Assembly: GCA_937919945.1 (NCBI GenBank)
Contig: CALESY010000003.1
Span: forward strand, 1 to 42,472
Length of the DNA stretch: 42,472 nt
DNA from: an uncultured Chitinophagaceae bacterium
Lineage (GTDB): Bacteria; Bacteroidota; Bacteroidia; Chitinophagales; Chitinophagaceae
Direction of reading: 5' to 3'
Shown: piece after piece, positions 8,189 through 15,670 of the stretch
Layout of the letters: each line of letters starts with the position of its first letter
Position numbering within the stretch: position 1 is the stretch's first letter
Notes under the pieces: model-generated
What the model was told of the DNA's origin: nothing
The model's database searches: none
What the model saw: the letters and a program-made list of their open reading frames with translations, nothing else
Made by a program: the position numbers and the translations under genes

Positions 8189-8196
8189 CAAATATA
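8189..8196 (-). promoter_or_regulatory. Candidate -7 element (TATATTTG) for the small membrane protein
   Basis: Perfect TAnnTTTG on the minus strand in the gap after the flavoprotein stop codon, 7 bp before the ATG at 8181. No well-spaced TTG was found. If it is used, the transcript would be almost leaderless. Confidence 0.35.
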
Positions 8197-8202
8197 AATG
8201 GC

Positions 8203-9414
8203 TTACACCATACTCTGTGCAGCAATATACCCGCTGCTCCATGCGTGTTGAAAGTTGAAGCCACCTGTTATACCATCTACGTCGAGTATCTCACCTGCAA
8301 AGTACAAGCCCTTTAGTATGCGGCTCTCCATAGTCTGCGGGTCTATCTCAGATAGCTTAATGCCACCACAGGTTACAAACTCTTCTTTAAACGTTGTCTT
8401 GCCTTTTACATCATAGGCATCGCGTAGCAAAAACTGTATCATCTTGTTTTGTGCGGCAGCCGGTAGCTCGCCCCACTTCACATCTTCGCCTATGGCTGCA
8501 TGTTGTAGTTGGTATTCCCACAATCGCCTTGGCAGGTTGAAAGGGTTTTTATGCCATACCAATTGCTTGCCCTGCTCTCTGCGTATATCGGCAAGCTGTG
8601 TGCGCAGGTCTTCTTCGCTTACATCTACCAGCCAGTTTATCTGTATGTTGAAGTCGTAGTTGCGTTCACTTAGTTCTCTGGCTGCCCATGCAGATGTACG
8701 TAGTACAGCAGGTCCACTCATACCCCAATGCGTTATCAGCAACGGACCGTGTTCTGTAAGTTTTGTACCTGTTATGCGTACGGTGGCATCGGGTACACTC
8801 ACGCCCATCAGTTCTGTTATAGGGTGTTTGGGTATGTTGAATGTAAACAGCGATGGTACAGGTGGCTGTATGCTATGCCCTGTTGCTGTGAGCCATTTGT
8901 ATTGGTCGGGCTTGGGGTAGCCACCACAGGTTATCAATACTTTATCTGCCAGAAAAGTAGTGCCGTCTGCAAAGTGCAGCAGTAGTTTATCGTCTTGCTT
9001 TTCTATACGCTCAATGCTCTTGTGATATTTCACCTGCACTTTGTTGCGCATCATCTCTTGCCATATACAGTCTATGATGGTTTGAGAGTCGTCTGTTATG
9101 GGAAACATCCTGCCATCTGCTTCGGCTTTCAGTTGTACACCACGTTTAGCAAACCATTCAATCGTATCTGTCGGGCTGAAACGATACAGTGTTTTCTTCA
9201 ACAACTGCTTACCACGCGGATAACGGGTTACGAGTTCGGGTACATCAAACAACGCGTGGGTAGTATTGCACCTGCCACCACCCGATGCTTTTACTTTCTG
9301 CATCACCTTACCTGTCTTTTCGAACACGGTAACGGTTACACCATCTTTATATGGCATATTAGCAGCTGCAAAACACCCTGCTGCACCTGCACCTATGATG
9401 GCTATTTGTGTCAA
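8203..9414 (-). CDS. BaiN/HI0933-family NAD(P)/FAD-dependent oxidoreductase
   Basis: A 403-residue flavoprotein. The N-terminal dinucleotide-binding motif GAGAAG (residues 8-13) is followed by the family hallmark ASGGGRCNTT (43-52). Near the C terminus, GLYFAGEILDVDGITGGFNFQHAWSSG binds the FAD in this family. The start is a TTG at 9414, chosen because it puts the Rossmann strand at the N terminus; it is 4 bp after the maeB stop, indicating an operon. Relatives are annotated as aminoacetone oxidase-like or BaiN-like, but the reaction is unknown for most of them. Cytoplasmic. Confidence 0.88.
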   Translation of the reverse strand: MTQIAIIGAGAAGCFAAANMPYKDGVTVTVFEKTGKVMQKVKASGGGRCNTTHALFDVPELVTRYPRGKQLLKKTLYRFSPTDTIEWFAKRGVQLKAEADGRMFPITDDSQTIIDCIWQEMMRNKVQVKYHKSIERIEKQDDKLLLHFADGTTFLADKVLITCGGYPKPDQYKWLTATGHSIQPPVPSLFTFNIPKHPITELMGVSVPDATVRITGTKLTEHGPLLITHWGMSGPAVLRTSAWAARELSERNYDFNIQINWLVDVSEEDLRTQLADIRREQGKQLVWHKNPFNLPRRLWEYQLQHAAIGEDVKWGELPAAAQNKMIQFLLRDAYDVKGKTTFKEEFVTCGGIKLSEIDPQTMESRILKGLYFAGEILDVDGITGGFNFQHAWSSGYIAAQSMV

Positions 9415-9418
9415 TACC

Positions 9419-11695
9419 TTACTCTGCGTTTTTTATCTGTGCCTCTACTACTGCTATGGCTACCATGTTTACTATCTGGCGCACACTGCTGCCTAACTGT
9501 AGTACGTGTACAGGTTTGCGTAAGCCCAACAGTATAGGCCCTACGGCTTCTGCACCACCTACCTCTTGCAACAGATGGTAGGCAATATTACCAGCCGCCA
9601 AGTTGGGGAATATGAGTGTATTGGGCGATTCGTTTACCAAATCAGAGAACGGATAGTTTTCGCGCAGTAAGTCTTTATTGAAAGCGATACCTGCCTGCAT
9701 CTCGCCATCTATCACCAGTTCGGGCATTTTATTTTTGATGGTAGCTACCGCATTGCGTACCAGCACAGCCTCGGGCGATGCACTGCTGCCGAAGTTGGAA
9801 TAAGACAACATGGCTATACGCGGTTTGATGTTGAGGTTCTCTACCGCACGTGCCGTTAGGAGTGTTATATCCACCAGCTCATCTTCCGTAGGGTTGAAGT
9901 TGACTGTGGTATCAGCAAAAAACAAAGGCCCTTTCTTACTGAGCATCACATACATACCCGCTACTCTTCCGGCACCTTCTTCCATGCCAATTATCTCCAA
10001 CGCCGGGCGTAGTGTGTTGGGGTATTGCCTTGTAAGCCCGGATATAAAAGCATCTGCCTCACCTGTTTCCACCATCATGCAGCCAAAGTAGGTACGCTCG
10101 CGCATTATCTTACGTGCCTCGTACATATTATAACCACGGCGGTTTCGCTTCCAGAAGAAGAGTGCGCCAAACTTATCGCGCTTCTGTGCATGCTCATCGC
10201 TACGTGGGTCTATGATGGTTACATCATCCAGTTGCAGGCTGTGTTCTTCTATCAGCTTGCGTATTTTACGCTCCTCGCCCAGCAGTATGGGTATGGCTAT
10301 ACCATCGTCTTTTACTATCTGTGCAGCCTTCAGCACTTTCAGGTTTTCTGCTTCGGCAAATACTACGCGCTTAGGATTTTGCTTGGCTTTGTTGATGATG
10401 AAGCGCAGCAGGTTGTCGTCGCTGCCCAGGCGTTTGTATAATTCACTTTCGTAGGCTTCCCAATCTGTTATGGGCTTGCGTGCTACCCCACTGTCTATAG
10501 CGGCTCTGGCAACGGCAGGTGCTACGGTTACCAACAAACGAGGGTCTATGGGTTTGGGTATGATGTAGGTAGGACCGTAATGCAGGCTCTTTTCGTTGTA
10601 GGCTACGTTTACTATATCGGGTACAGGCTCTTTGGCAAGTTGTGCCAGTGCCTTTACAGCAGCCAGTTTCATCTCTTCGTTGATGGCTGTCGCCCTTACA
10701 TCCAGCGCACCACGAAATATATAGGGGAAGCCCAACACATTGTTTACCTGATTAGGATAATCGCTTCTGCCGGTTGCCATAATAACATCGGGGCGTGCAG
10801 CAATAGCATCTTCATACGGTATTTCGGGGTCGGGGTTGGCAAGTGCAAAGACTATGGGTTTATCGCCCATGCTTTTCACCATATCCGGTGATATAATATT
10901 CCCTTTCGACAAACCGATAAACACATCTGCACCCTGCATGGCTTCTGCAAGGCTTATATCTTGTGTGTGGTTAGCGAATATTTGTTTGTTCTCGTCAAGG
11001 TCGTCGCGGGTAGCTGTTATCAGTCCCTTGCTATCAAACATATACATATTGCGTACATCGGCACCCAATGCTACATATATCTTACAGCAAGAGATAGCAG
11101 ATGCACCCGCACCGCTTATCACAAATTTTACGTTGGCTATGTCTTTACCTACCAGATCTAATGCATTGAGCAATGCCGCACCCGATATGATGGCCGTACC
11201 ATGCTGGTCGTCGTGCATGATGGGTATGCTCAATTCTTTTTTCAGTCTTGTTTCTATTTCAAAACATTCAGGTGCTTTGATGTCTTCCAGATTGATGCCG
11301 CCAAACGTAGGTTCTAATGCCTTGACTACCGATACGAAATGGTCTATATCCCTCGCGTTCAGTTCTATATCAAACACATCAATATCTGCGAATATCTTAA
11401 AGAGCAGCCCCTTACCCTCCATTACGGGTTTACTGGCTTCAGGGCCTATATCGCCCAAGCCAAGTACGGCTGTACCGTTACTTATTACCGCTACCAGATT
11501 TCCTTTTGCAGTGTATTTATAAACATCATCGGGGTTGGCATGTATTTCTTTACAGGGTTCTGCCACACCGGGCGAATATGCCAATGCTAAGTCGCGCTGG
11601 GTTTTGGTTTCTTTGGTGGGTATTACTTCTATTTTACCGGGCCGTCCTTTCTCGTGATATTCAAGCGCATCTTCCTTTCTTATTAATTGTGCCAT
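9419..11695 (-). CDS. maeB: NADP-dependent malic enzyme with phosphotransacetylase-like domain
   Basis: A 758-residue protein with the two-part MaeB architecture. The malic enzyme N domain has ALAYSPGVAEPC (likely catalytic Tyr40) and GKGLLFKIFADIDVFDIELN (Lys95 region). It is followed by a Rossmann NAD(P)-binding domain (FVISGAGASAISC) and, from about residue 430, a phosphate acetyltransferase-like domain (RVVFAEAENLKVLKAAQ; VDGEMQAGIAF). It converts malate to pyruvate, CO2 and NADPH. The PTA-like domain in such enzymes is generally regulatory (acetyl-CoA sensing). It is the first gene of a run with the flavoprotein and small membrane protein. Cofactor preference for NADP is from the family, not seen directly. 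Confidence 0.95.
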   Translation of the reverse strand: MAQLIRKEDALEYHEKGRPGKIEVIPTKETKTQRDLALAYSPGVAEPCKEIHANPDDVYKYTAKGNLVAVISNGTAVLGLGDIGPEASKPVMEGKGLLFKIFADIDVFDIELNARDIDHFVSVVKALEPTFGGINLEDIKAPECFEIETRLKKELSIPIMHDDQHGTAIISGAALLNALDLVGKDIANVKFVISGAGASAISCCKIYVALGADVRNMYMFDSKGLITATRDDLDENKQIFANHTQDISLAEAMQGADVFIGLSKGNIISPDMVKSMGDKPIVFALANPDPEIPYEDAIAARPDVIMATGRSDYPNQVNNVLGFPYIFRGALDVRATAINEEMKLAAVKALAQLAKEPVPDIVNVAYNEKSLHYGPTYIIPKPIDPRLLVTVAPAVARAAIDSGVARKPITDWEAYESELYKRLGSDDNLLRFIINKAKQNPKRVVFAEAENLKVLKAAQIVKDDGIAIPILLGEERKIRKLIEEHSLQLDDVTIIDPRSDEHAQKRDKFGALFFWKRNRRGYNMYEARKIMRERTYFGCMMVETGEADAFISGLTRQYPNTLRPALEIIGMEEGAGRVAGMYVMLSKKGPLFFADTTVNFNPTEDELVDITLLTARAVENLNIKPRIAMLSYSNFGSSASPEAVLVRNAVATIKNKMPELVIDGEMQAGIAFNKDLLRENYPFSDLVNESPNTLIFPNLAAGNIAYHLLQEVGGAEAVGPILLGLRKPVHVLQLGSSVRQIVNMVAIAVVEAQIKNAE

Positions 11696-11777
11696 AGCTG
11701 TCTTTTAGCAGACAACTAAGTTATACAAAATAAGCCCTTTGTCATAGCGACATGGCAAGAGATTGATTTAGAATTGA

Positions 11778-12338
11778 TTAAGGAATAGCACTTAATGTAT
11801 TTTCTAACTGCAAATAATGCCTTTGTTGGTGTGCTATGAGGAAACGAAACGTATCGCCAAGCTTCAGTTTGATGAGCCTGCTGAGGCTGATGGGTATACG
11901 CAGCTTGCCCATGTCTGTACTGCCTGCTTTTTGCAGCAACGATAACAGATGCTCTTGCCCCTTGATAAATTCGGCTATCACTTTAGCAGCATCCAACTGC
12001 TGTGGCGGACGGTGGTCTTTGGGTGAGTTCATCCTGTTGGCTACCTTACCATCTTTGCCGGGCAGCATCATATTGGTAAAATAGTTGCCAAACCAACCCG
12101 CTTTAAATACGGAATTAAATGGCACTTGTTTTTGCAAGGCTTTTTCCATTTCGGGCAGGTAGTAGCGGTTGTAGCTGTTCAGGTGTTCTATTATCTGTAC
12201 AGCACTCCATTTGCCCGCAGCGGGCTGTGTATTCAGCTTATCTGCCTCCATGCTTTGCAGCGCCTTTGTACGGCTGATGATGGCATCTACCTGTGTAGTA
12301 AGCAGTTGCAGTAATTGTCGAGCATCCATTGCAGGCAT
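11778..12338 (-). CDS. DinB-family (DinB_2) putative metal-dependent protein
   Basis: A 186-residue four-helix-bundle protein of the DinB/YfiT type. The expected metal-binding triad is visible: His52 in EHLNSYNRYY and His170/His174 in AHQQRHYLQ. WSAVQIIEHL is a typical signature. Relatives include thiol transferases (bacillithiol or mycothiol dependent) and many uncharacterised proteins, so the reaction is open. An alternative start is the ATG at 12329. It lies 66 bp downstream of a Crp/Fnr regulator on the same strand and may be co-transcribed with it. Confidence 0.8.
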   Translation of the reverse strand: MPAMDARQLLQLLTTQVDAIISRTKALQSMEADKLNTQPAAGKWSAVQIIEHLNSYNRYYLPEMEKALQKQVPFNSVFKAGWFGNYFTNMMLPGKDGKVANRMNSPKDHRPPQQLDAAKVIAEFIKGQEHLLSLLQKAGSTDMGKLRIPISLSRLIKLKLGDTFRFLIAHQQRHYLQLENTLSAIP

Positions 12339-12404
12339 AATATCGGTATTATAACGGCAAAGCTATTACCCTATTCATTCTAAAATCTTTGTCTGCACCA
12401 AGAT

Positions 12405-12983
12405 TTATAAGCGCACTTTGCCCAATAGCTTGCTGAAAGTGGCAGGGTCTACACCTATATAAGATGCCAGGTATTTGTGCGGTATCAGGTTCAGCACATG
12501 GGGGCTGCGCTTCAGTAATGTGGTAAACTTCTCTTCGGCAGTATAGCTCATTACCTCTACCTGCCTTTCCATGGTACCTGCCAATGTGTGTGTAAGGGCA
12601 AGGCGTACCCATGTTTCTATACTGCGATGTGCCTGCATGAGCCGGTGCATATCGTTGTAATGAATACGCAGCAGATTGCTTTTAGTAATAGTTTCCAGAT
12701 AAAAGCGGGATGGTGTTTGTGTAAAAAAGCTATCGATAACACCCGAAAATGAGGGTGCATAGGAAAATACAATCGTTACCTCTCTGTCGTTGTGCTGAAA
12801 GAAAGCACGTTGTACCCCGTCCGTAACCATATACACATAATGCTCTACCTCTCCTGCACGGGTAATGAGTTGTTTGCGCTTATAGGCTACGGGCTCCCAA
12901 CAGGTGGCTAAAGCCTGCCAAGCCGCATCGTCCAGCGTGTGTACGGCAAATACCTGTTGCTTGAGCATGGCTATCGCATCCAT
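12405..12983 (-). CDS. Crp/Fnr-family transcriptional regulator
   Basis: A 192-residue regulator. Residues about 25-115 form the cyclic-nucleotide-binding-type beta roll (ITRAGEVEHYVYMVTDGVQRAFF...REVTIVFSYAPSFSG). A long dimer helix follows, then a C-terminal helix-turn-helix (HKYLASYIGVDPATFSKLLGKV). The Fnr cysteines are absent, so this is not an iron-sulfur sensor. This short form is common in Bacteroidota. The ligand and targets are unknown; the neighbouring DinB gene is a plausible target or operon partner. Upstream lies the repeat-rich island. Confidence 0.87.
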   Translation of the reverse strand: MDAIAMLKQQVFAVHTLDDAAWQALATCWEPVAYKRKQLITRAGEVEHYVYMVTDGVQRAFFQHNDREVTIVFSYAPSFSGVIDSFFTQTPSRFYLETITKSNLLRIHYNDMHRLMQAHRSIETWVRLALTHTLAGTMERQVEVMSYTAEEKFTTLLKRSPHVLNLIPHKYLASYIGVDPATFSKLLGKVRL

Positions 12984-13055
12984 AGCGTAAAAATACAGAT
13001 GTAGTTAAGAAATAGGATGTTTTGGTACGAATACCTAAAAAAACAGAGGCAGCCT

Positions 13056-13352
13056 GCCCAAGTATGCCCACGTGCCCAAGTATATTATCATTTGGGCAAA
13101 TGGGCAAAATATCATTCTCTGCTCATGCTGCTCACGCGCTCACGATGCTCATTATATATTTAGCGTGAGCACTGTGAGCGTTCACGCTTGTTCATGGTGT
13201 TCATACTCCTGTTGCGTGAACAAGATGAACATGTTCGCACCTGTTCGCAGTGTTCGTATATACTTAGTGCGAACAAACGAACAACCATTTTTTGTCCCAG
13301 CTTGTCCCACTGTCCCAAAGTATAGTAACTGGTTTTGTGGGACAGATGGGAC
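13056..13352 (+). repeat. Left five-module word array (inverted copy at 15328-15618)
   Basis: Five consecutive modules. A: GCCCA at 13056, 13066, 13074 then TGGGC at 13093, 13101. B: GCTCA at 13121, 13130, 13138, 13147 then TGAGC at 13166, 13175. C: GTTCA at 13180, 13190, 13199 then TGAAC at 13217, 13226. D: GTTCG at 13233, 13243, 13252 then CGAAC at 13270, 13278. E: GTCCC at 13294, 13304, 13312 then GGGAC at 13339, 13348. Copies within an arm are 8-10 bp apart and the arms are separated by AT-rich loops, so each module can fold into alternative hairpins. No ORF here is credible. The array fills most of the 538-bp gene-free stretch before the ATPase gene. Confidence 0.9.
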
Positions 13353-13366
13353 AGTACATTACTCGC

Positions 13367-13392
13367 GTCATTGCGAGGAACGAAGCAATCTC
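13367..13392 (+). repeat. GTCATTGC-type 26-bp hairpin repeat
   Basis: The segment starts GTCATTGCGAGG and ends GAAGCAATCTC, with ATTGC/GCAAT arms. From memory, such GTCATTGC elements are widespread intergenic repeats in several bacterial phyla. A diverged copy is at 7868-7893. Its first 8 bases also appear, in inverted position, at the inner edge of the right array (complement of 15304-15311, GGCAATGAC). Confidence 0.7.
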
Positions 13393-13408
13393 AAGATAAC
13401 ATGAACAT

Positions 13409-13430
13409 TGTCCCACTATCCCAAGATATG
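13409..13430 (+). repeat. Inner degenerate GTCCC repeat, left of the ATPase gene
   Basis: TTGTCCCACTATCCCAAGATAT resembles the E module of the outer array. It matches, in inverted orientation, 15098-15119 on the other side of the ATPase gene (shared core TTGTCCC-R-CT-R-TC, then ATAT). It sits about 90 bp upstream of the ATPase start. Confidence 0.55.
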
Positions 13431-13521
13431 TTATTATGTAAATGCTTTATTTGCTATAATTGACAATATGCATTTTTGAAAATTAATTCCTACATTAGTT
13501 TTACTAATAATACTACATCCT

Positions 13522-15057
13522 ATGGGAATATTAGATTCTTTTAGAAACAACAAAGTTGATTTGACAAGAAAGACTACAAAAGGTTTTTACATTGGTTCCC
13601 CAGAAGCTGAAGCAGAAAATAATACAGGTATACAAAATTTAGAACATTATTTCGACGATTTTCTTGAAGTGTTGCCTTTACTCTCAAAAGGTAAATTTTT
13701 AATTGTTGGAAGAAAAGGAGCTGGAAAGTCAGCTATTGCAAAATTCATTAAAGATTCTTCTGATAAAACCGACAATTCTTATTGTGATTTAATTAGAATA
13801 AATAATGTTAGCCTAGAAAAAATAATTCAAAATACACACTATAATGAAGATGTTACTAATAAGGAATCTGCCTTGTTTGAGTGGTTGATCTTAGTACGTC
13901 TAGCGAAATTGTTAGTTCAAAATAAAAATGCACAATACACACTTGAATACAAAAAAATTAGTGATTTTTTGACAAGAAATGCTGGGATAGTAGATATTGA
14001 CAAATACCAAATTGAGGAAGTATATGAAAAGAAAGGTGGGCAAGTTAGTTTTGATGTTTTAAGACATTCTTTTAAGGGTATTATCAGTAAATATTTTGAT
14101 ATTAAAACAACTCAAGCACCATTTTATAAATTAATTACACCGTTAAAAGAAATAATAAAAACTGTACTTAAATATGATGTTCATACTAATGTCGAATACT
14201 TATTATTATTCGATGATTTAGATATCAACTTCAGTGAAAAGAATTTTAGTGATATTCACACTCTTGTGCAGCTTATAAGAATTGCAAAACAATATAATAA
14301 TGAAATTTTTACAAATAGTAAAGCTAAAATAATTATATTTTTAAGAGATGATATTAAACACATAGTGTTAAATCATTACGCAGATACAGCAAAGATTTTT
14401 TCAAGCTACGAGATTTTGCTTAGTTGGTACGATCATGAAAACTTTAAGACTAACGAAAATAGTACCAACCTAAAGAAGTTTATCAACAAAAGAATTGAAT
14501 TAAATTTCAAAGCAAACAATATTTTATTTTTTGAAGCAGATCCTTGGACTACATTAGTAGTTAACAGTCACTATAATTATAGTGATAAATCCGCGTTTAA
14601 GTATATTTTAGATTATACATTTTATAGACCGCGGGATTTGATTTTATTTTTCAATAACATTGGCAAAGAAGACTATGAATATCCATTATCTCCTTATGTT
14701 ATTCAGAGCATGTTGAACAAACTTACTGTTGAAATAGTTGCAGAAATTAAAAATGAACTTTCTGTTTTTTTCGATAGTGACCAAATTCAAGGATTAATGT
14801 CTGTGTTTCAATATTTTTCAAAAGATTTGACGATATCGTATGACCGTTTCATTAATAAATTAAAACCTATAGAATGTGAAAAAAATAGTGCACAAATTTT
14901 TGAAATATTATTAAAATACTCATTAGTCATACCTAAAGACATGCAAGGGCGCTTATTTTTTAACTATCGTGAAAAATTTTCGTATGAATCATTTAACAAA
15001 AGTGATTATAACTATGGTATTCATAAGGCTTTAATGCAGTACTTTAACCAAACATAG
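13522..15057 (+). CDS. Sll1717-family P-loop ATPase
   Basis: A 511-residue soluble P-loop NTPase, with no signal peptide or membrane segment. Visible features are an N-terminal GFYIGSPEAEAE stretch, Walker A GRKGAGKS (63-70), Walker B YLLLFDDLD (226-234), a sensor-1-like strand IIIFLRDD (270-277), and YRPRDLILFF (368-377), typical of the Sll1717-type ATPases. The C-terminal 130 residues are helical and may bind a partner. The gene is much more AT-rich than its neighbours (hand counts of single 60-base lines: 14-16 G+C here, 28 in maeB), which suggests horizontal acquisition. It stands alone between inverted repeat arrays. Function is unknown; a defence or stress role is speculation from its setting. 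Confidence 0.8.
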   Translation: MGILDSFRNNKVDLTRKTTKGFYIGSPEAEAENNTGIQNLEHYFDDFLEVLPLLSKGKFLIVGRKGAGKSAIAKFIKDSSDKTDNSYCDLIRINNVSLEKIIQNTHYNEDVTNKESALFEWLILVRLAKLLVQNKNAQYTLEYKKISDFLTRNAGIVDIDKYQIEEVYEKKGGQVSFDVLRHSFKGIISKYFDIKTTQAPFYKLITPLKEIIKTVLKYDVHTNVEYLLLFDDLDINFSEKNFSDIHTLVQLIRIAKQYNNEIFTNSKAKIIIFLRDDIKHIVLNHYADTAKIFSSYEILLSWYDHENFKTNENSTNLKKFINKRIELNFKANNILFFEADPWTTLVVNSHYNYSDKSAFKYILDYTFYRPRDLILFFNNIGKEDYEYPLSPYVIQSMLNKLTVEIVAEIKNELSVFFDSDQIQGLMSVFQYFSKDLTISYDRFINKLKPIECEKNSAQIFEILLKYSLVIPKDMQGRLFFNYREKFSYESFNKSDYNYGIHKALMQYFNQT

Positions 15058-15078
15058 TAATCATAAAACTGTATTTAT

Positions 15079-15118
15079 GTCCCATCGTACCAGTTAACTA
15101 TATGCTAGACAGCGGGAC
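15079..15118 (-). repeat. Inner degenerate GTCCC/GGGAC module, right of the ATPase gene
   Basis: GTCCC at 15079-15083 and GGGAC at 15114-15118 flank a loop whose reverse complement (TATAGTTAACTGGTAC) resembles the E-module loop of the outer array (TATAGTAACTGGTTTT). It begins 21 bp after the ATPase stop. Together with 13409-13430 it makes a second, inner inverted pair around the gene. Confidence 0.55.
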
Positions 15119-15168
15119 AAGCTGTATTACTTAACAGATGTTACAGTATTACACATACATAACCATAC

Positions 15169-15293
15169 CGTCATTTCGACCAACGTGAGAACTTTTCTCA
15201 ACGAAGCTAAATCTCCTGAAGATTACTACTGTAGCTAATATCAATCGACACTGCAAACTCTCAGGAGATGCCTCTCTGCGTTCGGTATGACGA
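15169..15293. repeat. Composite palindromic repeat
   Basis: Outer imperfect arms are CGTCATTTCGACC (from 15169) and the complement of CGTTCGGTATGACG (15280-15293). A perfect inner 9-bp inverted repeat is ATCTCCTGA / TCAGGAGAT (about 15211-15219 and 15261-15269). The CGTCATTTCGA...AATCTC pattern resembles intergenic repeats I recall from Bacteroidota genomes. It is non-coding and lies between the ATPase gene and the right array. Confidence 0.6.
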
Positions 15294-15327
15294 CCTTGAT
15301 TTGGCAATGACATGCATAATGTGTACT

Positions 15328-15618
15328 GTCCCAAGTGTCCCACCGTTTCAGTTACTATATTTTGGGACAGTGGGACAAGTTTGGGACAAAGCCTGTTCGT
15401 TTGTTCGCGTACAGGATATACGAACACCGCGAACAGGTGCGAACATGTTCATCTTGTTCACGCTACAGGAGTATGAACACCGTGAACAAGCGTGAACGCT
15501 CACAGTGCTCACGCTAAATATATAATGAGCATCGTGAGCGCGTGAGCAGCATGAGCAAATATATCGTTTGCCCATTTGCCCAACTTATATAATACATGGG
15601 CATTTGGGCAGCTTGGGC
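15328..15618 (-). repeat. Right five-module word array, inverted relative to 13056-13352
   Basis: In plus-strand order: GTCCC at 15328, 15337 then GGGAC at 15364, 15372, 15383; GTTCG at 15395, 15403 then CGAAC at 15421, 15430, 15440; GTTCA at 15447, 15456 then TGAAC at 15474, 15483, 15493; GCTCA at 15498, 15507 then TGAGC at 15526, 15535, 15543, 15552; GCCCA at 15570, 15578 then TGGGC at 15597, 15605, 15614. This is the reverse complement of the left array module by module, near-identical across B, C and D and more diverged in A and E. With the palindrome and inner repeat it fills the 613-bp gene-free stretch after the ATPase gene. Confidence 0.9.
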
Positions 15619-15621
15619 AAT

Positions 15622-15650
15622 AAAAAACCACCCTTGCAGGTGGCTTTTGT
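15622..15650 (-). terminator. Bidirectional-looking terminator of the TPR gene
   Basis: CCACC (15628-15632) pairs with GGTGG (15639-15643), with T runs on both sides. On the minus strand it is 27 bp past the TPR gene stop and is followed by TTTTTTATT. It directly abuts the outer end of the right repeat array. Confidence 0.7.
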
Positions 15651-15670
15651 TGTTATGTTCATTCAAAATA

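Noticed and set aside
13056..13352. CRISPR array
   Set aside because: Repeats are 5 bp, change from module to module and occur in both orientations; there are no constant 25-45 bp repeats with unique spacers and no cas genes nearby.
13072..13404. Plus-strand ORF of 110 codons within the left array
   Set aside because: It is made of repeated words and resembles the ORF at 15348-15575 only because the arrays are inverted copies. Differences between the two give several amino-acid changes (W/R, C/S, S/G) with no sign of coding constraint, whereas word and stem structure is preserved.
13460..13502. Promoter for the ATPase gene (TTGACA at 13460, TAGTTTTA at 13495)
   Set aside because: The -7-like element has one mismatch, the spacing of the upstream elements does not fit either consensus well, and AT-rich DNA gives many such matches.
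15348..15575. Minus-strand ORF of 75 codons within the right array
   Set aside because: Same reason: a by-product of the inverted repeat, with no promoter element and no recognisable protein content.
13056..15618. Insertion sequence or integron
   Set aside because: No transposase, integrase or recombinase is encoded; the array modules do not match attC core sites (GTTRRRY and its complement). The element is reported as unexplained instead.
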